Source: Eutreptiella sp. 'Long Island Sound 2002' (taxonomy: Eukaryota; Euglenozoa; Euglenophyceae; Eutreptiales; Eutreptiaceae). From it: 64,000 nucleotides of DNA. This document shows positions 46,071 to 57,436 of this stretch, piece by piece. Location of the stretch: assembly GCA_964036045.1 (NCBI GenBank), contig OZ038385.1, positions 43,699,722 to 43,763,721 on the forward strand. The letters run 5' to 3'. The notes beneath the pieces are model-generated. The model was not told the DNA's origin, searched no databases, and saw only the letters and a program-made list of their open reading frames with translations. The first letter of the stretch is position 1. Every line of letters begins with the position of its first letter. The position numbers were made by a program, and so were the translations under genes.

Positions 46071-47819
46071 ATGTCTTGCAATGGATCGGATGCCGATGGG
46101 GCGCACCCCGGGGCTCATGAGGGGGTGGACCGCAAAATCAAATACACCCTCGACACGTTTGAGCGTGTCAACGTCCACGAACATAACGTAGAGTTCAAGT
46201 TCGAAGATGGAGCTGTCAAACTGTCATATGACGAGGCGCTCACGGAAGGGACCAAGAGTGCCAGGCTGCTCCAGTTCTGGCTTGCCACGCCATACCCAAC
46301 AGACACCGAACGGGCGCGACTGGCGGATAGTGAGCACCAGCCGGCCGTGCAGTCCAGGGCTGTGGCTCTGCAGATGCTGACCGAGACCTAGATGCAAGAA
46401 GCGGCGCGTCCCTTCGATGTGTCCGTCGACGTAGTTCGAACACGGGGCAGGCTGACAGCGCCGGCCAAATGGAAGATTGTCCTGCACTGCATGCGTGAAG
46501 CAGCAGGAACAGGAGCAACGCTCGTGGCGGCCTTGGACAGCCAGACCGTCGAGCGGCTTTTCCGCAGAGTTGCGTGGAAGCCCGTCATGCAGCAGCTCGC
46601 GGATGCGATCTACGCCAAACCCAGCGCCGAGGTACAGTCTCCGCAAGCGGTGAGCCGTGCGGCAGATCCATTCCCGCGGCGCAGCCCACGGCTGCGCGAA
46701 CGGGAAGGAGAACATGATGCAAATGTCGGACGCCTGCCCAGTGAGGACCGGCGCCAACAGCGGGATGACGATGATGACACCAGACAAGGAGTGGCAGCGC
46801 TGCATCGGCAAATAGCGCACCTGGGACCTCTCCTGACCGCGGATGCTGAAGCGCTCATTGACGCCGGAGCGTGATGCTGGCCCGAGCCAGGTAAACGGAT
46901 GCAGCACTGGAGGTCATGGCCGACATGCCCACAGAACGGGATGTACAACACCTACAGGCGCGCCTCAGCGCATTCACGGGGGAGCGACTCCGGTGACTGG
47001 AAACGGGCAGCAAGTCAAGAAGTGCTGCGCATACGGGCAAACCGACGGGGAGCGCAACGGGAACGTGAACAAGAGCATCCGGTCCCGCCAAGCACGAGCC
47101 GCCGGCTGTTCCTAATGCCGCCGCAAGACGACTCGGGGTCAGTAGACCAGTCGGTCACGCAGCGGCTGCACAGGGAATGGGCCGAAGCAGCGGAAAAAGA
47201 GAGGCAGCGTCGACGAGAGCAGCAAGAGCGGCAAGGAGGAGCAACGACAGGGGCGTCGCACAACAGAGTGGCACGGGCTGTGCAACGAGACGACGAGGGC
47301 GCCGGCGAGTTCGAGGTTGTCACAGATCACACAGGAGCCCTAGGAGTGGCATGGATACGGGTCGTCAAAGGGTGTGAACCGGCAGATCTTCTGCGGGAGC
47401 TCAAGCTCGCGCTCAGATAGAGCAACGTACAGCAACAGTGGCGTCAAGTGGTGCAGCTGTGTGACAAGCACAACTCCCGCCAGGCCCTACAGGTCGTCGC
47501 GGACTAAGACAGCATCAACGTGGCGCCGCAGGGCTATCAGGAGGTCACTCTGAGGCTGCGAGGACCAGATGGAGTACGCGGCACGGAGTTCACTATCTAG
47601 CGATGGGAGAACGCGCGCATTCTCGCGGAGGCAGGCAAAGCCTTACCGGCACAACCGGCGCCACACAGTCACACAGGATGGGACGCCCGCGCCGGGGAAG
47701 AGCAACCAGACCGAGGACATGGTCGAGAGCTCGGCCCCGATACAACGGGCCACCGCGGACACGACCATCATCAGCCGCAACAGCGCGGCAAAGGCTGAGG
47801 CAAAGGTTTTAAGTGGTGA
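46071..47819 (+). pseudogene. Gag-like protein, copy 1, several disruptions
   Basis: Starts MSCNGSDADGAHPGAHEG at 46,071. The first frame ends at a TAG (46,389-46,391) where copy 2 has CAG. Further frame changes occur near 46,870, 46,990 and 47,420. The tail is rich in Arg, Gln, Gly and His. No zinc knuckle, protease or RT is visible; gag-like is inferred from the basic tail and the retroelement setting. Confidence 0.55.
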
Positions 47820-48939
47820 AGACCCGTGAGGCCATCGTCCGAGAGGCGGCCACAGAAGCGCACTTGGTCCACCAGGAGCGCACCGACCATCCTTGATAGA
47901 TATATATCGAGGCAACCCAGCGGTCAGAATGTACGAGAGCACAGCAGGGAGGACAGCGGCAAGGGTGCTGGGGTAGGCAGAAGCAAGCCAGAATGCATAT
48001 GTGTGACAGTGAAAGGACAGTCGCCAGGGCCAGAGTGCTGGTCCCGTGGGGCACCAGAGCGTCTGTCTGTGCAAGGGCAGGGACGATAGAGCGCAGAAAA
48101 CCAGGTGCAGCGCAAAGAGAGGTCGCAGGTCACGGTATGAGTCACGTCGACCATCCTGCGAAGCACGCGCGCAGCGGTGGCCAATGGCCCCGTCATAAGA
48201 GCGAACGCGGGGCGATGGTCCCGTTGGGCATCAGCGCGTCTGATGCCGGCCGAAGAGCACTGACGAGGCAGCCGAAGGGCAGGCCCAGCAGACAAAGAGA
48301 TGTGACATTGGTGCAAGGTGAGTGCAGCATTGTGCAGGGCGCCACGGGGAAGGGGATACGAATAGGAAATCAAGGCTCCAGGTGAACAGGGCCGAGACAG
48401 CAGACGGAGGCCCAAATAGGTAGCACAGAAACAGGGGGTAGACCAACACCAGGTCTACACGCAGTGTGTGAGTACATAGGTCAGTATGCACTGTGAGTGG
48501 TGACACTGGCGGGGCGGGCAGGCCGCCGCCGTCTACAATAGGCGAGACACAAGCACAAGCACAAGCACAAGGTCATGCATCCCTCGCTGCCGCTCGTCCT
48601 TTTCTCATTTCAGTGATGAAAAAGAACGTTCAACATCACAACCGGTAGCTGGCAATGCCAAAACCCGACGGGCAATTGCAGCCAATGCGGGCATGAGTGG
48701 ACTCATTTGCTCCCACAATTGGGAGACATGGAATCCATCAATGGACTGGGAGTTTCCAATACACGTCCCAATACAAAATCGCATTATGAACATGAAAACC
48801 ATCTCGCATGGGGTCTGCGATACACACAAAGTAAGATGAGGATGGACAAAAAGGGAAAGAGAGCAGTTTGCATCGGTAAGGCATACATGTACAGGACATT
48901 TTACCATCCCCTAGTTGATGTTTGACATTGTTCTCCTTT

Positions 48940-49062
48940 TCACCCCGTTTCCCCCGTTTTCCCCCATTTCCCCGCGTTTTCCCTTGTTTTCCCCCCGTTT
49001 CCCCCCGTTTACCCTCTGTTTCCCCCGTTCCCCCCCCAATCCCCCCCGTTTTCATCCCGCGT
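48940..49062 (+). repeat. C-rich tract (CCCCCGTTT type)
   Basis: Runs of 4-8 C separated by GTTT or ATTT, between the two gag-like copies. Confidence 0.85.
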
Positions 49063-50273
49063 CGCCGGGACATCACTCACCCCTACAGTGCAGTTTTAAG
49101 TGTGTGTGGGTGTACGTGTGAGTTTGGGCACCCCATGTGCAAAGCGGCCGACGGGGCGCCGGCACACCATTGTGTCTCGCAGGAAACAGCAGCGAGCGCA
49201 ACAAGAGCGGGAAGCAGGAGGACGACGCCGAGAGGGGAGCAGGAGGAAATAGGAGTTCAATCGGCGGGCAGCGGAAGCCGGAGCAGCACAAGATAGAGGG
49301 CCCCATGGCGGCCCAGGCGTGGACAAAGGGCGGGTCTCAACCACGTCAGGGTCAAGGACAGAGTCACCGAGATCGCCGCGGAGCGGGTGCAGCGCGGGCT
49401 CGCAGAGAGTATGGCGTGCGAGAGCGGCCCCGTGGTGCGGCAAGTAACCAGGCGCCGGCAGGAGCGACACGACGACATTGCCAAGACGGCCACAGAGCTG
49501 GTGCAGCGGAGCTGGTTCAAGATGTAGCCCGACGAGGACCGAGTACAGGCCAACAAGATGCAGGAATAGCAGGAGCATACGGCGGGCAAGAAGCGGGCAA
49601 CAACCAGGCGGAGACGCGGGCAAATCGGCCGGCGGGCCAGATCGGCCAGCAAGGGCGCGCACAGATGGAGCGCTGCAGCAAGCGGCATCAGTTGACAGCG
49701 GGATCTCAGAGAGCCGAACGAGGCTGACGCCAGCGAGTGACCAGGAGCCTGGCTCGTGGCCCTCAGGGGGTGTCTCTACGCCCTTCGCCTGGGGAGGCGC
49801 CGGGGGCGCACCAGGAGGCTCGGGGTCAAACGCGGGCGGCGGGCTGCAGATGGCCCAGATTTACCTGGTGGACGATCACTTGCGCAGTGCGGAGTACACG
49901 ATGGAGAGCTGGGACGTAGAACCCACAACATGTCCAGCAGATGGCACGTACTAACCCAGGGTGGGCCGAATGGGCCGCATCCGGCGGATGGCATGTACTG
50001 CATTTTTGTGCACCATGGCAGATGCCGTGTACTGCTCGGGATGGACCAACCGGGCCGCTCCCTGACAGATGACGGGTACTGCGACAGATGACGTGTACCC
50101 GGCTGAGTCCACTGGCTAGAGCGAAGGGAGGACGTGTACTGTGGTAGATGACGCGTACTCAACAGTGCGGCACAGTGCCTGCACCGAGACGGCGTGCACT
50201 GCATGGGCGAAAGGAGGGGCACCGCAACGCAACATTAAAGCCCCCGTCTCGCTTTGTCTTCCGGTCTAGCATC

Positions 50274-50504
50274 ATGTCTTGCAATGGATCGGATAGCGAT
50301 GGGGCGCACCCCAGGGCTCATGAGGCGGTGGACCGCAAAATCAAGTACAACCTCAACACGGTTGAGTGTGTCAACGTCCACGAACATAACGTGCAGTTCA
50401 AGTTCAAAGATGGAGCGGTCAAACTGTCATATGACGAGGCGCTCACGGAAGGGACCAAGAGTGCCAGGCTGCTCCAGTTCTGGTTCGCCACGCCCTACCC
50501 AACA
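50274..50504 (+). CDS. Gag-like protein, copy 2, N-terminal part (interrupted)
   Basis: MSCNGSDSDGAHPRAHEAV..., homologous to 46,071 onward. It is cut after FATPYPT by the transposon end; the target duplication CAACA is at 50,500-50,504. The frame that runs into the transposon to 50,588 adds transposon-encoded residues only. Confidence 0.7.
50500..50504 (+). repeat. Target-site duplication CAACA, left
   Basis: Identical to 57,798-57,802. Present once in the uninterrupted paralogue at 46,298-46,302. Confidence 0.93.
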
Positions 50505-50530
50505 CTTAGACGGCCCAAGTTGCCCACCCC
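50505..50530 (+). repeat. Transposon terminal inverted repeat, left (26 bp)
   Basis: Begins CTTAGACGGCCCAAG and ends in CACCCC. Exact reverse complement of 57,772-57,797. Confidence 0.95.
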
Positions 50531-50780
50531 GGTAAATCAGCCCAAAACACCCAAAAAGGGCCATTTTGGCCGGTGGGAAATTTCATAGCCTGTTTTTTAG
50601 TCATTCAGACGCCTACGTGAATTTGACTGCTTGATAGCCTTTTTTTTTTGGTTCTCATATCCAAGCACACAAAGCGAGGTGACTGCGCATGGTCAATTTT
50701 TACGCTTCAGTGAACAAGTTTTGCTTTGTGCTGTGTTATCTTTGTCCACCTATGTACCTTTCTCTTGGAATTTCGAAAAG

Positions 50781-51033
50781 TGTCTAGAACCAGACACTCT
50801 TTGAAATTCCACCCCTGTCACAACGAGTTTTTGAGGTTGCAGTGTCTGGTTCCAGACAAACTAAACAATTTTCAACCTTTCAGGGGGGGGGGGGGGTCAC
50901 CAGGTGTCTGTCCGGAGTGTCATACGTCCTATGTACACCCCCATAACATGGAGAATGTGTCTGGTTCCAGACATTTTGCTGAAATTCCGTGATTAAGATC
51001 CTCATTTGAGTGAACAGTGTCTGGTTTCAGACA
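50781..51033 (+). promoter_or_regulatory. Palindrome cluster 1 (4 sites) before the transposase-like gene
   Basis: TGTCTGG-NN-CCAGACA sites at 50,781, 50,843, 50,958 and 51,018, spaced 60-115 bp, ending about 85 bp before the ATG at 51,118. The first and fourth each have one mismatch. Position is consistent with operator or transposase-binding sites; the function is inferred. Confidence 0.75.
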
Positions 51034-51117
51034 CTCTCCACCAATTGTCTGGTCACTGTGCAGGTCTGTTTCGTTGTTGTTCACTATTTTGTTTAGTCTG
51101 GTTCTGTTCCACTGTTG

Positions 51118-53266
51118 ATGAGCCAGGTGACCGGTGCTGCGACAGATCCCTTTGGTCTCCTGCGTGACTTCTTACGTGGAGCGAAGTATGGTACACCGCT
51201 TGAGCTTATGGATGCCGCCTTACATGATGAGGAACCAGGTGCAGCCCTGCTTGTGGAGTTCTGCGCACAGATGAGGGTCAACCGGCGAACCAGACGCAGT
51301 ATGGCAACGTTGATCAAAGCTCATGGGTAAACACCGTGGCCAAGGTGGTTTGGAGTCTTTGCACGCCAGGTGTACACAATGATGCAACTGTGTCGGAAGA
51401 TGGCTCTGCCAGAGGAAAAGGCTGTTGGCCCAATGATAATTGCATCCAGGGGGATGCGGAGACAATTGTCACATGCTGGTCTTGCCGCGGGCCGGTTACC
51501 GCCTTTGGGGCAACAAGCACATGCCAGAACAAACGCCATCTGGAGATCAATGGCAGGGAAGCAGGTGGTGGTGCAGTTTGACAACTGGTATCGCAGACGG
51601 TACTGCACTGACCCGGTATGCTTCGATTGCTGTCTAAACGTCACTGCCATGTCAGTGTTGCATACAACTGCGATTCCTATGTACCCGGGTTTCCCTACAC
51701 TTGAAGATCTTCTCCAACGCATCCCGCAAACAGCACAGACCATAGCAGCCAGTTTCCGGGAGTTCCCACGAGCGGTGGACGCTTTGAGGCGAGATCCACC
51801 AGAGGCCCAATACGTACGGGTTCCACTAGATGTGCACCGGGACAGCATTCGTTCACTCCAATGGTACCCCTTGACGCTAGCCGACCTGGTCTCACGCTCC
51901 AATGAGGACTTGCTCCACATCATGGAACAATGCCTAGCCATTCAGGTTCACACACGCCACGTCATGCCCCTTCTGATGGATGAAAATATATTCTACAAAC
52001 TCGCCAAGTTCATCTACGGTCGCACGTACAACCCCTTTAAGTTGTCTGAGCACTATGCCACTCTCCCAATGCTGTATGGCTGCTGGCACCCTTATAAGTA
52101 TGTGTGTACCATGATCCACCGTAAGTTCTTCCCCATATTGGGCTACCTTGGGGAGCAAGTGCCCGCGGTAGATGAAGAGATCATGTGCCACCCGAAGCTG
52201 TTGCACATTGAGAAGCAATTTTGTGCCCTTCTGTTAGCCACACCCAACGTTGAGGACCGCATTGTACACAAGGAGACTTCAATTATGCAGTTTCCAGAGG
52301 CATCCCGCAAGCTACCACTCGTATGGTTGACTGGACTGATGAACCTCCTGCATTTCTGAATTCCGGCTGCGTTCCTCCTTGGAAACTTGGTTCGTGACTG
52401 CAACTGGGATGGTCGACCAGCAGGGACAGGCCGTACGGCCCGCAAAGTATTGGAGTTGAGTTTGGTATTGCTTGTAGCCTTGACAATGGACACTGAATGT
52501 AACGTCCCCTACGTACGCACCCTTTGTGTCGCCCTTCTGTTGTGGTTACCCTGGAATGACGGCGTCCCGGGCTGTTGTTATGTTGAGGAGCCCCTGGAGG
52601 CCATGTTGAGTCGTCTCGGATCTAGGTGCCGCGCATACCCCCAGATGAAGACTTTTGACCAGACATTGGACCTGTTTTTGAGCATGGCACCACCAAAGCG
52701 CGGGGAAAAGAAGACGCGGGGGCAGATCCGCAATGGACTGGTTGCGATCATGTCGTCACGGCTACGCAGGTTCCTGTTGGCCATTACAACGAACCGCATG
52801 TTGAATGGTCCATGTTGAATGGAACGGTGGAAAGAAGGCAGCATTCACCGCTGTCCTTGAGGACTTAAAATTCCCAGGGCAACCACGGGACAACGGCGGT
52901 GTGGCCTTGTACCAGAGACTGTTGACTAGATCACTCTCCACATTGACACGCGCAGCGCGTGCGCCCACCGATGAGGTCTCACGGTTGTTGAGAACCATTG
53001 TTCCAGGCAGAGACCCCCGCGAGCATGAGCATGCAGGCCGAGATGCACAGGCTCAGCGGGTGCGGGACGCAGCAATTGCGGTAGCAGATGATGACGATGA
53101 GGCCCCGGAAGCTGCAATTGTCTCGGATTCAAGTTCACACCGGTCCGTGGGGGATTTGATAGTGGACGTGGACGCACAGGATGATGAACCACCACCTGTT
53201 GTCGTACTGCAAGAAATAGAGGAGTATCAGGTTGTGAGTCCGGAGGATGACTCAATGGACTGCTGA
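51118..53266 (+). pseudogene. Transposase-like protein of the DNA transposon (frame interrupted)
   Basis: Starts MSQVTGAATDPFGLL at 51,118. The same frame is broken by TAA (51,331-51,333) and TGA (52,357-52,359), then moves to another frame near 52,800, where CATGTTGAATGG occurs twice 14 bp apart. The long middle part (51,370-52,359) has VVVQFDNWYRRRY and MDENIFYKL, each with an Asp that could belong to a DDE-type active site, then a conserved-looking block, YGCWHPYKYV. The C-terminal part ends in an acidic tail. No family was recognised; transposase is inferred from position between TIRs, size and the Asp motifs. It may be inactive, or read through unrecognised introns. Confidence 0.55.
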
Positions 53267-53303
53267 CACCCCGCCGAAGTGGCCTCGGCACGTCAAAGGT
53301 GTG

Positions 53304-53893
53304 TGTCTGGAACCGGACACAGGGCTGGAGTTGGTTACTACAGCAGCATCGGGCTACTCCCGCAGGGGCCACTAATGTCAACCAACGCAGTGCTGGACTA
53401 ATGAGATGCGCGCGTACTTGCACTGTTGCATTGCTGTACGTCCCTATTTCACCGCAAAACCACAGCATGTGACCCTGACCAACCGAATACCCGGCTTAGG
53501 AAGCCACCATGCATGTGTGTCCGGAACCAGACACCAACTGTTTGTACCCCCTCTAGTGCCCAAAGAAGTACCATAGCCGTCTGGTACCAGACAGTTGATG
53601 ATTTTTCACCCATGTCATCTGCTGAAGTCAAGGTGTTCTGTCTGGAGCCAGACAGACTGCGTGTTGTACCCTCCATTGCCTGCAACGTCATCTGCTCTGT
53701 TCTAGGAAATGCTAGAATCACATTGGGTAGCAAGCTAACTCGGAATTGGACTGCATATGTGTCTAGAAACAGACACTGACTGTTTATGCCCTGTCAATTG
53801 CCAGAGCAGTACATAGTTGTCTGGAACCAGACATTAAATTGTTTCACACCGGTTGCACACTTCAAAGCAGACTGTTGTGTCTGGAACCAGACA
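53304..53893 (+). promoter_or_regulatory. Palindrome cluster 2 (7 sites) between the two transposon genes
   Basis: Copies at 53,304, 53,518, 53,578, 53,639, 53,760, 53,818 and 53,878, mostly about 60 or 120 bp apart, suggesting a ~60-bp period. Two (53,818 and 53,878) are exact TGTCTGGAACCAGACA. Confidence 0.78.
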
Positions 53894-54120
53894 GACTACG
53901 TTTTAAACACCCCTGTGTATTGCACATGATGTGGTCTGAGTGTGAAAACGGTATGCTCACGTTGGGAAGCCTGGAAAGTTAGAATCACATTGCTAAAAGG
54001 CCCGCCTTTGTGTTATTTTGCGTCTTGCGCCCAGTTGGTTCCAACATTTCTGATCTTTCACAAGGTAGCATTGAACCCTCTGCAGACCCCTAAATTGATC
54101 TGGCATCCCAATTCAGTGCC

Positions 54121-57116
54121 GTGGACGATGCCCCCTCCAAGCACAAGCGGAAACGTGGTGACACAGCAAAGGGGAAAGATGCTCAAGTGGAACTTGGTAA
54201 CCATACTGAAGACCAGGAGGTCCTGCTGCCCCTCAGCCGACTGCAATGGGACAAAAAAAGGGAGCATGGCCAAATTAGAGTGCTGGATGAAGATCTTGTC
54301 CAGGACAAGTTGACAGAACTACGCAGGAATCCACCAGGCGCAGCCAAAATCGGAATCATAGTGTGGCGTGACGCAGTGGGGCAGTACTGGATCTTATCAG
54401 GGCAGCATATCGCCGAGGCCTGTCGACGAATCTCACGGGAGTACATGAATGCCCATCTGGAACCGCCAACATGGTCAGTGCAATTTCTTGCTCAAGTGGT
54501 TCGTACGGATGTCTCTCTGCACATACGGGAGTCAATCGCTGGCACGTCACAGGTATATCGACTTTGACAGTGCACTGCGACACTGCATGCCCACACCAGT
54601 GAAATATCCTGCGCCTGTGACGTCCATCTCGACCTGCCCGTTCTTCTGCTTGACCGGCCGCTTCATCGGGGGGAGGGGGGGGGGTAACTGCTGTGACCAT
54701 CCGTCACGTCACAGGCTGCGCAGTCTGCCACGACCCTGCCGAAGCTGTCTACACGGATGGAACTCCTGCGTGTTGAGCTGGACCGCGATGAACTGGAGGA
54801 GAAATCCATACGAGAACACCTGGGAGTGCTGTATGTGAAGGGTGGCTATACACTGAAGGAGGGGACACTGGTATGCCTGGTGTTGCACAGGGTGGCAGTA
54901 CAGGAACTATGTGCACATGCGTCCCTGGCCAGGTCAGTTGTCCCATGCAACAACGAAGGCTGTCACAGTTGTCTGGAACCAGACAGTTGATGCTCCATGT
55001 CTGGAACCAGACAACAACTCACTGATGCGGCCTGTCAAAGCATAATTCTCCCTGTGTGTGTCTGGAACCAGACACAACTTTTTTTGTCCCTGTCAAAGCC
55101 TGTACCTCGACCTCCATGTCTGGAACCAGACAACATTTCACTGATGCGGCCTGTCAAAGCAGAATTCCTCCTGATTCTGTCTTAAACGAGACACAACTTT
55201 TTTTATCCCTGTCAAAGCTTGTCAAAGCCTGTACCTCGACCACGATGTCTGGAACCAGACAACATTTCACTGATGCGGCCTGTCAAAGCAGAATTCCTCC
55301 TGTTGTGTCTGCTAACACCCCTGTCTGCTCTGCAGGACACTGTCAGAAAAGCCTGGTTTCCGATTGCCGCCTGGGTGCAAGTGATGGGGGATAAGGCTGT
55401 GGCTGCCGTCGATGGATTGGAGAAGCGTGGACTGCCAGTTCAGTTGCACTTTTGGAAGTGCATCGAAGGCCTCATCCCACCAGACCTCGAGGAGGTTACG
55501 CAGTACATGGGCTCCAACAATGTGTCACTGCCAATGATTACAAAAAAGGCAAAGCAACTGAAGGCTGCACTTCCGTGGGAACATCATCTCTGCCACCAGG
55601 ACAACGACCTGGTTGACCCCAGTCGCAAAATGCTTGCAGAACGGGCCCGCTGTGAACAGAGTCTCTTGTCGAAGACCCATGTCACCTTCAAGACGTACAA
55701 TTGGAAGTGGTCTGAGAAGAACTGTTGGCCCCCCTGGAAGTATGTCGTCACTGCTGCAATCTGGAGTGACCCCACGTATGCTCCCCTCCGTGAAGCCTTG
55801 AAACGTCCCCTGGTGAACCCTGAGGTCAAGATCGCTGCTGATGTCAACTTCATCACCGTGAACATCGGGTCTGAGGCCCCAGAGGCGGGGGTGACTGACA
55901 GCAAGTCCCTGGATGGGGTCATGCATATCACTGGGATGGCATCTGGTACGCCGCTACACTCTACGGTGGCCAACATGCCGTACTGCCTGATCATTGTTGA
56001 AGTTCCAAATGGACATATGGAAGGCATTCATTCCGTTGTCAGCCGCAATTTGGTGTCTGGGACGCTTGTTCTCATTGTTGGCTCCGCTTGTGACGTCGTG
56101 GCAGTGCTGGATGGTCTCCGAAAGCTGCACGACAACGAGGGGTTGACAACAACTTGCGTGGCCTGCTTTATTCTGGGATCTCTCACACAGCAGTACTCGA
56201 TGGGATTCACTGAGCTATGGATTGTTTCCAAAGATCCGCTACCCATGAAGGTATTGCTGTCTGCTGTTGCTACCTGCTGCCTGCTACCATAGTCACGTTG
56301 GGTGCACCGTTGAATCCTAAAGTCTGTCTGGAACCAGACACGTATGAGGCACAATGCGTCCTCAGAAAGGTAAATTGTGGGAAACTGTCTGGAACCAGAC
56401 AACATCGGCCAGTCCAGCTGCAGCGGTAGGGGTCTTAGACTCACTGTTCCCTTATATAGGTGCCTCGCTACTTTGCGTTTTCTCGTGGTCCAATGGTGAA
56501 CCAGCTCTGTACAGAGGTTGTTGGGTTTATCATGCACCACCTGGCGGATGCAGTACCCTCAGAAGCAAGTACCCTGTGGTTCCTGGTGATCAGTAGTTCT
56601 GTACAGCTGGCCTGCAGTCTGGCAGTGCGCATGCCGGTACCCATCAGTGTGGTTTTGGGTTTGCCCACGGAGCAGGAGTCTATTGCAGACGTTGGTGCCC
56701 TCGTATGCAGCAATTTACGCATCGCTGATGGACTGAGCCCTATTCCCTGGAATGCAGCGTTTGAAAATTTTGCGGACGGGTGCCCTGTGGACTGCAGCTG
56801 TGTGCCTGAGAAGGCAGAGGGAGAGCAGGAGTCTGAGGAGGAAGTGCAAGAGGTGGGCGCCACCCCAGAGAACGCTGTGTATGGTACACCGAAGCAGTCA
56901 CGGGGCCCTGGCAAAAAGGGTGGTCGCACACGCAAAGGAGACGAGAACAGAGCCTCCGGATCACAGTCAAAAGGCAAAGGCAACAAAAAAGCCCAGGCAT
57001 CACCTCCTGACGAGTTTGCAGCCGCGGGAACCGATTCTCAGTCGTCTGCTTCCAAGAAGGCCAAGATTGGGTTTCAGGCATGGAAGGACCGGTTCAATGG
57101 CTCCAAAAAGAATTAA
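54121..57116 (+). CDS. Spliced accessory gene with ParB/sulfiredoxin-like N-terminal domain
   Basis: Predicted exons: 54,121-54,552 (true 5' start not found), 54,715 to about 54,870 or 54,932, 55,336-56,250 and 56,460-57,116. Intron 54,553-54,714 is phase 0 (CAG|GTATAT...CACAG). The 56,251-56,459 intron is also phase 0 (AAG|GTATTG...TATAG). The long middle intron's donor is uncertain. Exon 1 has VLLPLSRLQWD and, about 80 residues on, YWILSGQHIAEACRRI, resembling the ParB/Srx fold motif with its G-Q/H-R-x-x-A. The middle region (ANMPYCLIIVEVPNG, SGTLVLIVGS, ELWIVSKD) has a Rossmann-like pattern seen in DNA adenine methylases, but no DPPY/DPPW motif. The C-terminus is acidic, then Lys-rich (SKGKGNKKAQ, SSASKKAKI), like a nuclear-localisation tail. 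ParB assignment is by pattern only. Confidence 0.55.
54553..54714 (+). other. Intron of the ParB-like gene (162 bp, GT-AG, phase 0)
   Basis: CAG|GTATAT donor and CGTCACAG|GCTGCG acceptor keep the frame open on both sides. Contains a short G-run. Confidence 0.65.
54970..55261 (+). promoter_or_regulatory. Palindrome cluster 3 (6 sites) in an intron, iteron-like array
   Basis: Sites at 54,970, 54,998, 55,059, 55,117, 55,178 (degenerate) and 55,246, separated by copies of CTGATGCGGCCTGTCAAAGC and CAACTTTTTTTGTCCCTGTC. A further CTGATGCGGCC copy follows the last site. Confidence 0.8.
56251..56459 (+). other. Intron of the ParB-like gene (209 bp) with two palindromes
   Basis: AAG|GTATTG donor and TATATAG|GTGCCT acceptor, both phase 0. 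Palindromes at 56,325 and 56,386 are exact copies, 61 bp apart. Confidence 0.65.
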
Positions 57117-57359
57117 ACGTGCTCTGTTGTAGTTGCTATTGGTTGCACACTGTTGTTGTAAGCCTGTTCATAACATATAAACACTGTGGCACCCTGCTGG
57201 CGTGCCAGTCTGCGCTCTGGGTCCTAGTGGCCTGTTTTGGCCTTTTTCCCTTCCCGAACACGAGACTAACAGTCCCTTGTCACTTTTTTATGTCATTTGG
57301 GTGCGGACCACAGTTCTGTTTGTGGAATACAACAATTTTTCACCAGGTTACGCGTCGTG

Positions 57360-57436
57360 TGTCTGGAACCAGACAACTGTTTGCGATTATTGTCCCTGTG
57401 CAGCAGGTTTTGGTGAGATTTGTCTGTTTCCAGACA
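57360..57436 (+). promoter_or_regulatory. Palindrome cluster 4 (2 sites) after the ParB-like gene
   Basis: An exact copy at 57,360-57,375 and one with a TTT centre at 57,421-57,436, 61 bp apart, between the stop at 57,116 and the right terminal repeat. Confidence 0.75.

Larger units (their letters stand above)
45280..48575 (+). mobile_element. Gag-like retroelement, copy 1 (uninterrupted)
   Basis: Shares about 80-95% sequence with the split copy 49,440-50,504 plus 57,803-60,075: leader, gag-like ORF, long 3' region with a GATAGATATATATCGAGG segment (47,895 and 59,412), and a terminal (ACAAGC)n tract (about 48,549-48,571). No LTR pair was found and no polymerase lies within it. It provides the empty site (46,298-46,302) for the DNA transposon in copy 2. 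Confidence 0.7.

Noticed and set aside
55178-55193. TGTCTTAAACGAGACA as a full palindrome site
   Set aside because: Keeps the outer bases and spacing but the inner half-sites differ; counted as degenerate only.
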